Source of the DNA: Schistosoma haematobium
Taxonomy: Eukaryota; Platyhelminthes; Trematoda; Strigeidida; Schistosomatidae
DNA length: 64,000 bases
Assembly (NCBI RefSeq): GCF_000699445.3
Contig: NC_067198.1
Location: 31,561,536 to 31,625,535 of the forward strand
Direction of reading: 5' to 3'
The notes below the pieces were generated by a model that ran no database searches, was not told where the DNA came from, and worked only from the letters and a program-made list of their open reading frames with translations. The translations under genes and the position numbers were made by a program. Below, in pieces: positions 37,241-49,900 of the stretch (position 1 is the first letter of the stretch; every line of letters starts with the position of its first letter).

Positions 37241-37455
37241 AATTGAAGTTAGACATTAACATCGTTGGATGCTGTCTCATTGGTCTACAGGTTAAGCGTT
37301 CGCACGCGAGACTGACCGGTCCTCAGATCCCGCGAGGTGGGATCGTGAATGCGCACTGCTAAGAAGTCCCATACTGGGATGAAGCGGTCGTCCAGTAATT
37401 CCAGGTTTTTCATGGTGGTCTAACTTAAATTGACTCATGAGTTAAATTATTAAAT
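37241..37455 (+). mobile_element. tRNA-derived SINE with decayed hammerhead (copy 2)
   Basis: Starts TTGAAGTTAGACATTAACA, then an A-box-like TGGTCTACAGG and B-box-like GGTCCTCAGATCCC, then the hammerhead region 37353-37398: GCACTG, CTAAGAAG, TCCCATACTGGGA, GAAG, CGGTCGTC, CAGTAA. Core positions are mutated, so it should be inactive. The 3' part ends GGTGGTCTAACTTAAATTG. Confidence 0.75.
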
Positions 37456-37770
37456 TCAAAATAAGTAGTGTATTACTAACATGTTCAGATACATGTAAAC
37501 TACAAAATTTCTAATTTTAAACGAAATTGTATTGTATTTATATTAGATTAATAGAACGTTAACTATCCTCTATCTATCTAATTGAATTCGTTTCTATCTT
37601 ACTATTAAAATGATATCGAATATGAAATTGAACAGTATGAAAAGATATCCAATCGTAACAATAACGACATCAAATGATCTGATGATTGGATTAGAATAGA
37701 ATCAATCATTTATAATTAACTTATTCTATTACCCCTTTTTTCTTTAACTTAACGTACTTATCACTTTTTC

Positions 37771-37772
<2 letters not shown>

Positions 37773-37815
<43 letters not shown>
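37773..37815. repeat. (TA)n microsatellite
   Basis: About 21 TA units, 140 bp upstream of the start codon at 37953. Confidence 0.95.
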
Positions 37816-37817
<2 letters not shown>

Positions 37818-37952
37818 TGGTATATCACTATAAGGAATATAACTTTATTTTCTACAAAAGCAACAATGAAAGAAAATTCAAATTAGAGAATTCGTTCAGT
37901 ATTTGTTTTCTTTTAACAAATTTAAGTTCATTTATTACAAATTAATTCGATT

Positions 37953-40900
37953 ATGAAACGACGACAAAAGTTAAAATCACAATTTTCACCAATAATTTAT
38001 CATTTAAAACCGGTACTTATTAAATCAGTTAGTTCATCGGAATCTTCAGTTGGTCAAAAAGAATTTGAAACTGAAAGTGAAACAATTGATGATACATCAG
38101 ACTTGGAATTAAAATCAATTACTTGTAAAACTGATATTTCAAACAGTCTTGATACTGTAACACCAACGCCGAAAATTCCACTTTCTTCTTTATCTGAAAC
38201 ACTTTCAGATGATTCAAATATTAAATGTTTTAATTCTTATTATTTATCTGATGCCAGTGGTAAACCAATTCAAGGGCCAATATTTTTAAGTCCATATGAC
38301 AAAGAAAAACCACATATACAACAAGAGCAACGACAGAAAATTCCAGTTAATTCAGTTTTATTACCAAAAGAATGTATGAATTCCTACCAGAATCATCAAA
38401 CTACTATTGAACATGTAATGCCTTTCATTGATGATAAAGTAAGTTCTACAAACAGTTTAAAGGAAAATAGTCGACTGGCATCCAAACACATTCAAAACCC
38501 ACTTCCAGAAAAGTCTTTAAATGGAAAGAAACCAACCACGTACTATATGAAACGATATAATACATCAGGGGAGCTAGAAGATAAAGAAACCCAATTTATT
38601 GATATGAAGTCGGTGAATAAACCCATAGGATTACAACCGGACCTTAAAACGGATATAACATATTCAAACACCGATAAAAACCATGTTAAATGTCATCAAT
38701 GTATTATTAAAAATCATGGTAGTGGTAAACAAAACGAAGCTTTATTAAGACATTGTTCAATGTCAAATCTTAGCAACAATTCATTAACACGTAAAAAGTT
38801 AAATTCTAGCCTTGATTCATTACAACAATTAATTAAAGATCATGATACTGATTGTTTAGACAGTACTACGCTTATTTCAGATCGGGAAAATAACAAGAAT
38901 AAAGATCAAGCTGAAGAATGTTTGGTTACTTCAGAAAATGATAATCAAAATTTACATACATTTAAATTAAAAAAGTCTGTAACTCAAAAGAAAAAAAAAG
39001 ATTTCAGACCGAATTCTCGTCGATGTCAGTCAGTTACTGGATGTAAAGTTATAAACAGCTGCTTAACAGACCATAAACAAATGAATCGGTATTCAGACAG
39101 AAGTTTTAGTCATGATTTAATATGTTCAAGAAATCAAAACAAATTACCAACAAAAACGTTGTACAGTGAAAGAAAAGAAAGGACAAATAAAAATACTACA
39201 GAAAATTATTCTTACCGGCAAAGATTCAATTACTTATCTAGTTCTTCAAAACTATCGTCAAAGTCAAAGGTAATACGCAGGTTAATAACCTAGTATCACC
39301 TGATTGAGTTTTAAACAAACTAAAAACATAATTGTTATGAGGTATTTTGTTTAAGGTAATTTTAGTATACTCAGTTATTTACCTTATTTATCAATAGAAA
39401 TTATTACAAACTGTTTTATGCAAATTCATCATACTTTCATCAAAATTCCGCTGTATATGTGTAGTGAAGGAGAACACAGGTGAGGACAATCGAATCATAT
39501 TTGGCACAACATTACAGAGTTACTTGCTAAAATAGAAAAATTATACTATAATATTTAATTTGCAAAATGTTCAATAATTGTCTCGGACTTCATTGTTTTT
39601 GCATTTCTATACTAATTGCTTTCTATTCCCGTTCTTCCTTTCTTGATCTTCCCAATCTTCTGCTGCCAGACATTGCATTCCTGACTCGCGTTATATACTA
39701 GTAATGTCAATGTAAGTAGCACGCACCACATATGGAGTAGTGTTTTATACTAATTGGATTTTATTCATGTTTAGTCCTAATAAATTACTATAAACAGTGT
39801 TGTCCAGTAAGATAAACTCATATGGTAAGAAAAAACCTTTACTATTTAGTAACATATTATAGATCATCATATTTAAGGAATTAACTAGAAAAATGTCCAG
39901 CAGTATGAAATGATCTCATCTAGTTGATTTTTTGGATTGATTAGCATTTCCAAACGCTAATGTTTCCCATTACTGCTTATACTCTTACTACATCTACCAC
40001 TATGGGATTTGGATTGATAATTGTATCTCTGTGCTAATGTGGTATGGCAAATCGAACTGGTGTACGCACGTACTAAGTTCTACGTTGTTACTGACTGACT
40101 GAATTAATTATCAGTAACTAATGATTGATGAATAATTATAATAATTCAAATGAATTTAATTATTATTGACTTAGATTTTTGATATTAAAAAAAGTAGTAT
40201 TTACAAAAGGAAAAAGTCATTTACACATTTTTTAACTTTTGTTTAATGGTGTACTTGTCTGTTGCCAGAAAGATTTTTTTTTCTAGTCCTTATTGAAATG
40301 TTGCGTAATAATAGAAAGTGAATGAACTGATAACAATTGAAAAGTTATTGAAAACTAAGTAGTCTATGATTATCATTTTATTTTAGTTCAGAAATCCCTA
40401 ATACAATAGTAGTGACACATAGATAATTTGACATGATAACTTCAAGTCTCGGGAAACAAATAGAACATATTTACTTCATTGAACTGGGATCCAATAATTT
40501 TTTTTTGGTTTTCACATGTTATTAACCTGAAATTTATCATTAACTTCATCTAATATCAATGTCATCATTGAAACGTTGATTCAATGACAACTTAATTGTT
40601 TACACAGAACATATTTTCTTTTAAATAAAAACTACATTAATAATTTAATCTTTATTTATTTAGTGGTTAAGATTCAAATAATGTACAGTGATTTCAGGTT
40701 GAACGTTTGACAGCACTGTTTTGTTGTCACTTTTTTTTTCACAAAAAGTTACTAGCTAACTATCGACAGTGTCAAATCATATTAAACTGTTATTTAAGCC
40801 AGTATTTTATGCATTAGTCTCCTGATTGTACTGTAACTTCGACTAAATTAACTGTTAATACATTTTGTATTGGTTGTATAAACATTTCCTATTGATATAT

Positions 40901-43900
40901 AGGACTTTAATTGATCAATCTCTTATTCGCATATGTGCATCTTATGCGGATTGCCTTGATATTGCCTTAAATCAAAAGCATGATAATTAGCGATGGATGA
41001 TGGCTAGCAATGAAATCCAGGACCCTGGCATCCATCTGATGAGTCCCGAGTAGGACGAAATGCGCGTCCTGGATTCCACTAATAGCCATGTTTTTAACTT
41101 TTAATAGTTTCGTCAGTGGTATTACTACTTTTCCTGGGATAATAATCTGTAACTTACAATAAAAGTAAGATTCTGGAAAGTATCGGCATACTTAAATAAT
41201 AATGTCCGTTAGTCAATATTTAATTCAATGCGCCTTTTCCACTTTTTTCTAACTAACTTGCATTTTCTTTTTACTGAAAATTTGATATAAACAAGGTAAT
41301 TGAAGGTAGATATATGATTATATTGATTGAATGTTAATCTTTTACTCGAATGATGAATATCAATGTGCTTGTTTAAATTCTAATCTGAAAAATGTTTCAA
41401 CCTTAATAGTTATGAAGAAAACTCCTATAAAATTTATCAAACTCTTTTATGGTATTTATTTTAAGTTGTAATGTATCTCATAAGAAAATACCATTTAAGT
41501 ATATGAAGATCATATGTTTCGTTTGATCAATTACATTTTATCTAACATTTTCTAAGTCATCTAATGATTCTGTTTGTATTGTTGAATATTTATAAATCTG
41601 TTTAAGATTCACATATCATTCATTTGACGTAGAATACTCTAAGATAGTGTGCAAACTCAGTTTCACACAGAAGTATATATATTTATGTATATATATCCCT
41701 ACATGTAGTAGAGAGCATTTTCATATAATATATCAGATGGCAATTTAACTGACTAAATTTTTAAGCTACTTATGTTTTATGATATTGCATAAAAGTTACC
41801 CAAAGCGATTTATACCTATGATTTCATTGACTGAAATTAGAAAAACCGTATTCTAATACTATGATCAAATGACAACATGTTCATCAGATGACTTAAAGCT
41901 TTTGTATTCCGCTTTTTTATGAGATTAAATGGTGCAAGCTGATTTGGAGAATAAGAAGAGGAGATTTTTTGCTTATTGTTTTTAACTATCAACAGTTCTA
42001 GAAGTTTTTACTAAATCACTATTGAGTAACTGTTATCTTTTGAAATTACGATCTAAAAAAGTAGTACAATAAGTATTAGCAAATATTTAGTTTCAACATT
42101 ATGAAATCCCCGGTTATATTGAAGTAGAAAAGCAAGGACTAGTTATTGATTCATGTAATGACTTATTTTTGTATATGTTTTACACTTTCTGCACTGAACA
42201 TTTTCACTCTTACCCGATTGTTTTTTAATTATAAATCATTACGTTCATTCATCATAATTAAGTATGATAACATTGAATAAAATATATTTTTAGAATAGTT
42301 AACTAGCAACTAAACTTTTATAATGACCTTAGTGACAATACTTTCAGTTCTGTTGCACAATTTAAAAAAAAATTAATTGGCAATTAAGAGCTCTAAAGAT
42401 ATTTTAAAATAAGTTTCCAAAAGGAATTAAATACTTTTTATTGATTCGTTGAATAATTCATTTCACATTTGATTATGTATTCACCCAAATATCTAAATAG
42501 TTTCAAAAATACTACTGAATTATATAAAGTATTAAGTGTATCAATAATTAGTCTGGTGAACAACCTTAAAATCTTAGTAATTTACTTTAATTTTTCACAA
42601 TCACCTATCACCAAATTTCTTTATTCATAACAAAAAATAACGCATTGTTATTGCTTTAGTTTATTTACTTAATTATTGGATAACTAGAAGTATTATCATC
42701 GAGAATTCACGACAAATGTTGATTAAACGTGTCTCTACTTTGTATTACTAAAAAGATGTTCAATATGATATTTCATCATTTAGAAGTGTGATCTAAGAAT
42801 GGTTTGTAAAGAAATAAATTTAATAGTTGAATTCATGAGTCAATTAAAGCTAGAACACCATGGAAAACCTGGAAGCACTGAACGGCCATTTTCTCCTAGT
42901 ATGGGAGTCCTCAGCAGTACGCATCCACGATCCCGCCCCCCCTCGAGATTCCAACAACAGGACCAATCAGTCTCGCGTGCGAACGCTTAACCAGTAGACT
43001 ACTGAGCTGGCATCCAACAGTATTAATTTCTAACTTAGATCAATCCATGAAATTGCGCCACCATCCACCATTGTTTTTACTGAGTTACTATCTCACAACG
43101 GAAAGGGGTTTTGTAAACAGAACCCTTTCTGATTATAATCAACATATGCTCACTAGTGACGGTCTCCAAGAGGTTTTTCGTGTAGTTCTTGTGAGAATCC
43201 GTAACCAATGTAGTTCAACCGGGTCCTTTGTGAGATAGTAACTCACTGAAGACAATAGTGGATGTGTCGTTCGATTTCTTGGACTAGTTGAAGTTAAACA
43301 TTAACACCGTCGGATGCCGACTCAGTGAACTACAGGTTAAACGTTAGAGTGCGAGACTGATTGATCCTGGGTTCGAATCTCTTGCAGCGGGATCGTGGAT
43401 GCGCACTATTGATGAGTCCTTCAGTAAGATGAAATGGTTGTTCAGTGCTTCCAGGTTTCCCATGGTGGTCTAGCTTAAAATGATTCACGAATTCAACTAT
43501 TAATTCACTATTATGTGCACAAAACCCCTTCCTGAAAAAAGTGAATGTTTTTTTTTAGCTAAGATGTTCCTTGTTTTTTTTGTTTTGTTTTGCAGTATTT
43601 TCAATTTTCAAAACTTGTTTTTATTCATTTATGAAAAAATGGTGTTATTTATGCAATTAAATTCGAATAGATGAAATATCCTGTTTATTTAGCATATGTC
43701 AGTTATATTGACTTGAGTAATTAAAAGTGATGATATTTGGATTCAGTGTTGTTTTTGGGGGGGGGCGGAATTAGTATTCATATCTTAAAACTTCCATCTT
43801 TTTTGTATAATAGATTATGGAAAATTAGCCAAACAAGCACTTTACTGATTTCTAGACGTTTTTTTCCTAAGTTCTGGCGTTTTCAACTCTATCAGATATA

Positions 43901-46900
43901 TGACAGTTACTATTAAATAACATTGGAAGAATTTCGCGCAATATTACTTATTCAATACATTCAAATGTGATCATTTGTCCTACTGTTTTATTTATGTTAA
44001 CTTTTCTATGTTTAGTCACAATCTAGAAGAGTATCTTCAAAATCAAACAGTCGAGTTCGTAGTTCATTGAAAGTACGCAATAAAGGTTTAGATAAAAATG
44101 AATATAATCAGAATGATAGCATTAATCATCATATTCATTTTGATCATCATGAAAGAAGATTGCATAGTTCAAATAATCAAAGAACACAGCGAAGTCAATC
44201 TCCAATTGAAAATAGAATAAATACTATTAAAGATTCCGATTACAATAGATCAATTCATTCACCAATTAGCTATTTTTTAGATTTCAATGATAAACCAGAT
44301 TACAATCAACATTGTACAAATCTTCACTCAGAATATTTTCCCGTACGTTATACAATTTTTTGTTGTTATTGAAAGTTGACATCTTTTTTGAGTCGAAAAT
44401 TAATTCATAAAATGTAGTACAGTCACAATATTGTAGAGTAAATAAACTAATGGGTTATAATTTTAGTCGAACAGCTTACATTTAGTGAAAAATGTTATAT
44501 TAGCCATTCCTTAATGTTTACTGGGCTCTATCGATCATGCTGTAATGTACTTATTAGTTTAATTAATATTAAATAGTTGAAGTTAGTCATCAGAAAGTCT
44601 AAGACTGAAGTTTCATGATGGATAGGTTTCATCGGTGATGCTTTTCTTCGAAATGAACGGACTGTTCTATATGGAACAGAACACCTCAATTCTAATATTT
44701 GTAATTGTTACTCCGTATGACACCAAGTTAACCTTCACAAACTCTCACAATGTCAAGTGTTGTTATTTGGCTGAAGTTATTTTTATTTACATGTGTAACA
44801 ACCAGCAGTACCCATTATTTCTATTTGTAAATTATAAATGCCCGTCTTGACAATCTGGTTATCCTTTTCCTCTGAAAACAAAATTTAAGTTGATTTATCA
44901 TCTAATCATATCATAACTTGATTATACAGAATAAATTACCTTTTTTGACATCATTTGTTGAATTATTGTCATTATCGTATGGGATTACTTCATTTACATA
45001 TACTAACCGGGATAGTCGTATATTAACATATATTAATAAACTCAATGAAATAGCATTTTCTAATATTACTTGAAAATTACGTCTAGGATGTGCCTTTTAT
45101 TCTACTTAAAACTAGCCGTATGGATGATAGTACATTATGTTGAAACTTGCTATGTTATTGAGAACTCGATTTTCGTTTCACAATTAATGTTTACCTCACC
45201 AAAGAAACTCTGTAAATAGTTTTGCAAGATGGAATTCTCCGTGTAAACTTCAGAATTCCGAGAAAAACTCAGACATCAGTTCAGTGCACTTCATTTATAA
45301 AAAAAAGCACAACACGTCCAGGAGCTTACCAACTTCCACCATTTTCAATCGTCGTTATTCATTCATCGGCATTATTAAGTGATTTATGTAAACAAAATAT
45401 TTACCCACAAGTTGGTTTTATGGGATCTACACCATTGTAACTATATTCAATTTTATATATACATATATATGTTCTTACAGCTAACTTACTACTTCAAGAC
45501 TTTGAATTTTGGACATTAGTAATTTCGACTTCAGTTTTAAAGTTTTATTCCGACCAATTACATGACGAATTGAAATCCCTGCATAGTTTTTGAGCATATC
45601 CAGGGATAATGTCTTCTTCGTGGAAATAACTTGAAATAGTTAATTCATTCTTCCATTAAGCGATCATTTGCTAAACTTATGATCTATTTTTGATCATTTC
45701 TTCTTTTTTACTGGTCTTTAGATAATGTTACTTCATAAACTGTTGCTATTAGTTATAAACAAAATTGTTTACTTAAAATCTGTTATTGTTCATGGGGTCA
45801 AAATGTGAGGACGGCTCACGGGTCAAGTCGAGGAAGTTCTAAGAAGCTCAGAAAGAGCCGAAGATATTTCATCGAATCATCTCTAGAATCTCGACAAGTA
45901 GCTTCCTTATTGGACGAATGCTAATAACCCCCTGTATGTGGATCGGAGGACTATAATGATGATTTCGTTTTTACTAAAAACTATAAATGCTTGATAGTTT
46001 TGTATCATAAGTGATACTGTTTGGAATAGCATTCCTTTCATTTGTCTTTTGTCTTCTCATTTGCGACTTGGTGGATTCTAGAGTTATATACTGTTTATTA
46101 AGAATATAAGTTCTAGATATAACTCAAAGTACCTACATTATTCTTCTATAGCAACAAGAAGTAAATAATTTTCTTTGCTACTTTCTTAATAGTTTGATTG
46201 TAATTAAATATATATTAATTACAGATAAATAAACAACATGCAGATTCACCTACATATATTAATTCTGAGTATGCAGATAATCTACCTAAAGCATTTCACT
46301 CAACAGAGCTGCAAACTGAAAACCATTCAAATGAAAATGGACTACACAACAAGAGTATTCAGTAAGTACTTAACAATTGTTCATTGTAATTTTTTCGTCT
46401 ATAATTTTCAACAATGAAATGAATCATTAACATTGAAGGTTTGCAAATAGTTTTGAGCATGTATGGTTGTAACCACAATGCAAACAATGCTGCACAGATG
46501 TTTCCTCTTCATGTTGTGTTTCACAACAGAGTCATAGCTATCTAGTTCCTTCTAGGTTTACAGTGGTTGTCAAGTTAAAGTCAGTCCCTAATGTAAACTA
46601 CAAAATAGCTTATTGCCTTCAAGTAAACGTTTTTCAAGATTGTATCTTACAGTCATGTGTTTAGTTATTAGTACTCTTTCAGATGTACTACTTAAATAAA
46701 ATGTAAGCAAATTATTGTAAATAAGTCTCTGTTGTGTTATGTGCCCAGTTATGAAGAATAATTAAATTTGAATTCAAATCATTATCTATCTAAAACTTCG
46801 TAAAATAGTCTGTGAAATTTATATAATCGACCTATACTATAAATGAGTAGTTGTTGTTTCACTCCGAAAATTCCCGAATCGAATTTTGTTATGTACTGAG

Positions 46901-49900
46901 AAACTGTCTTGCATTTTTAAAGAATGCTTTTATTAATAGTTATTCGCTCATTGCCAACTGATCGTTTTGTTCTTTGTTTGGTGACTAAAAGTGGCCATTT
47001 ATTCATGCTTAAATCATCTCTAATGTTAATATGCAAACGTAAATCAGAATTAACCGTTTCAGAATATGTTGTGGCTTACAGATGCCAGGTATCAAAGAAG
47101 CATTAACTTCAACGTGTCAAGAGATTCTGGGCCTCAAGAAGCATCATCATAAGGAATGGATCTCTATAGAAACACTGGACAAGAAAAAAAGACTAAGAAG
47201 ACAGCAAATGACAACAGCCGAACACGAGCAGAGAAAGTCCAAACACAAGCTGAGTACATAGAAGTAAACAAGCAAAGGAAGAAGAGCATTAAAGCCGACA
47301 AGCAGAAATACGTGAAAGAACTAGCAACAACGGTGGAAAAAGCTGCAAGAGAAGGAAATATGAAACAGCTTTACAATACAACGAGGAAACTAGCACTGTA
47401 ATATAGTAAACCAGAGAGACCAGTCAAGCACAAAGGAGGCAAGCCAATCGCTGGGATTCAAGACCAGTGGGACAGATGGGTAGAGTCCTTTGAGGAACTC
47501 TTGAATAGGCCGGCTCCAATGAATCCACCGGACATCGAAGCAGCACACACAGATCTTCCAATAGATGTCAATTCACCAACAACGGAAGAAATCAAAATAG
47601 CGATCAGACAAATCAAGAGCGGAAAAGCAGCATGACCCGACAACATACCAACTGAAACACTGAAGTCAGACATCGAACTAACTACAAACATGCCTCACCT
47701 GTTCAAGAAGATTTGGGAGGAGGAACAAGTGCCGATGGACTGGAGAGAAGGATACCTCATCAAGATTCCAAAGAAAGGCGATCTGAGCAAATGTAAGAAC
47801 TACAGAGGCATCACACTACTTTCAGTACCAGGAGAAGGTTTCAACAGAGTTCTACTGAACCAGGTGGATGACGCAGTAGACCCCCAACCTCGACATCAAC
47901 AGGCTGGATTCCTTATGAATCGCTCGTGCACAGACCGAATTGCGACACTACGGATTATCGTTAAACAATCAGTTGAATGGAATTCGTCGCTATACATCAA
48001 CTTCATTGATTATGAAAAGCCGTTTGACAGTGTAGATAGAAGAACATTATGGAAACTTGTTCGACACTACGGAGTTCCTGAGAATATTGTCAACATTATC
48101 CGGAACTCATTCGACGGACTACAGTGCAAAGTAGTGCACGGAAGACAGCTGACGGACGCATTCCAATTAAGGACTGGAGTCAGACAAGGCTGTATACTCC
48201 CTTCCTATTTCTTCTGGTGATCGACTGGATTATGAAGACCTCGACATCTGAGGGAAACCACAGAATACAATGGACAGCTCAGAAACAATTAGACGATTTG
48301 GACTTCGCAGACTTCACAGACCTAGCCATCCTATCGCATACACACGAACAAATGCAGATGAAGACAACCAGTGTAGCAGCAGTCTCTGCATCAGTAGGCC
48401 TCAACATACACAAGGGGAAAACCACGGTCCTCAAATTCCAAACAGAGAACAACAATCCAATCACACTTGATGGTGAAACTATGGAAGATGTAGAATCCTT
48501 CACATAGCTGGGAAGCATCATTGATGAACAAGGAGGTTCAGATGCAGACGTGAAGGCGAGGATTGGCAAAGCAAGGACTGCATTCCTTCAATTGAAGAAC
48601 ATATGGAACTCAAAACATCTGTCTGTCAACCAATATCAAAGTGAGAACCTTCAGTACGAACGTGAAGGCAGTTCTACTGTACACACGGAGCTGAAACTCA
48701 GAGAACTACCACAACCACCATCAAGAAGGTACAAGTATCTATATATAGTTGTCTACGCAGGATACTCAACATCCATTGGCCGAATACCATCAGCAACAGC
48801 CCTCTGTAGGAGAGAATAATCCAGCTTCCAGCTGAAGAGGAAATTATGAAAAGACGATGGAAATGGATAGGATATACATTGAAGAAATCACCAAACTGCA
48901 TCACGAGACAAGCCCTAACTTGGAATCCTGAAGGGAAGCGTAAAAGAGGAAGGTCAAAGAACACATTACGTTGGGAAATAGAATCAGATATGAAAAGGAT
49001 GAATAACATCTAGGATGAGCTGGAAAGCATTGCCCAGGACAGGGTTGGATGGAGAATGATGGTGAGCGGCCTATGCTCCTCCACGAGGAGTAATAGGCGT
49101 AAGTAAGTAAGTTACAGATGCCGATTAAAATAGTCTAAAATGTAATGCTTATCTTTAATAGATTATGTAAAAAAAACACTGGCATAATATTATTACGTAT
49201 CACTGGTGACTGTAAAAAGCTGATTTCCAAAGATAGTTTTTTCAAACGGATTAACATATAGTACTGTAAATAGGAGGACTATTTTAAATACCTTGATGTT
49301 CATGTACATCTTTTAATTGGTAAATTCCCAGAAGTACTGAGTTAACACATGACCATTTCTTGACAAAAACCTGTTTTTTTTTAAAGTGTGGAAGATAACA
49401 AGAAGGACGAACATTAGTTTATCTTCAATTTGTTTCTAGTCATATTACGAAATAATTCAAGGTAATTCAAAACATTTAAACATGAAATTAGGCATTGTTG
49501 ATTCATGATCATTAATTTCAATCCACTATTTTAATTATCTGATCTTTGATCACATAAAAGTAAATTCTACCTGTTGTTAACTCATAAATTAGTCCATTTT
49601 TAATACTCTTAAGCATTGTAGTGAACAAGAACACCAGTGTGCCAATCGAATGTATTTAACCCAAAATTACAGGACTTCTTAATAAAATCTAACAATCATA
49701 AAGTAAATGCTTAATTTGCAAAATGTCCACCAATTGTCTCAAAATGACTCAGACTTCATTGTTCTTGCATTTTCATACAAATTGCATCCTGTTTCCATTC
49801 TTCACTGTTTGATCCTCTTGTCTCTCTGCTGCCAGACCTTCTGTTCATGGCTAACATCATCTACTACTTATGTCAATATAAGTAGCACACAACAGTATTA

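Larger units (their letters stand above)
39270..44015 (+). other. Intron 1 of the large gene
   Basis: Besides the repeats listed separately (39465, 40890, 42816, 43110) it is AT-rich and featureless by eye. Confidence 0.5.

Noticed and set aside
42799..43238. Open frames within 42.8-43.2 kb
   Set aside because: They lie in SINE sequence, and the same segment is non-coding in the other copies.
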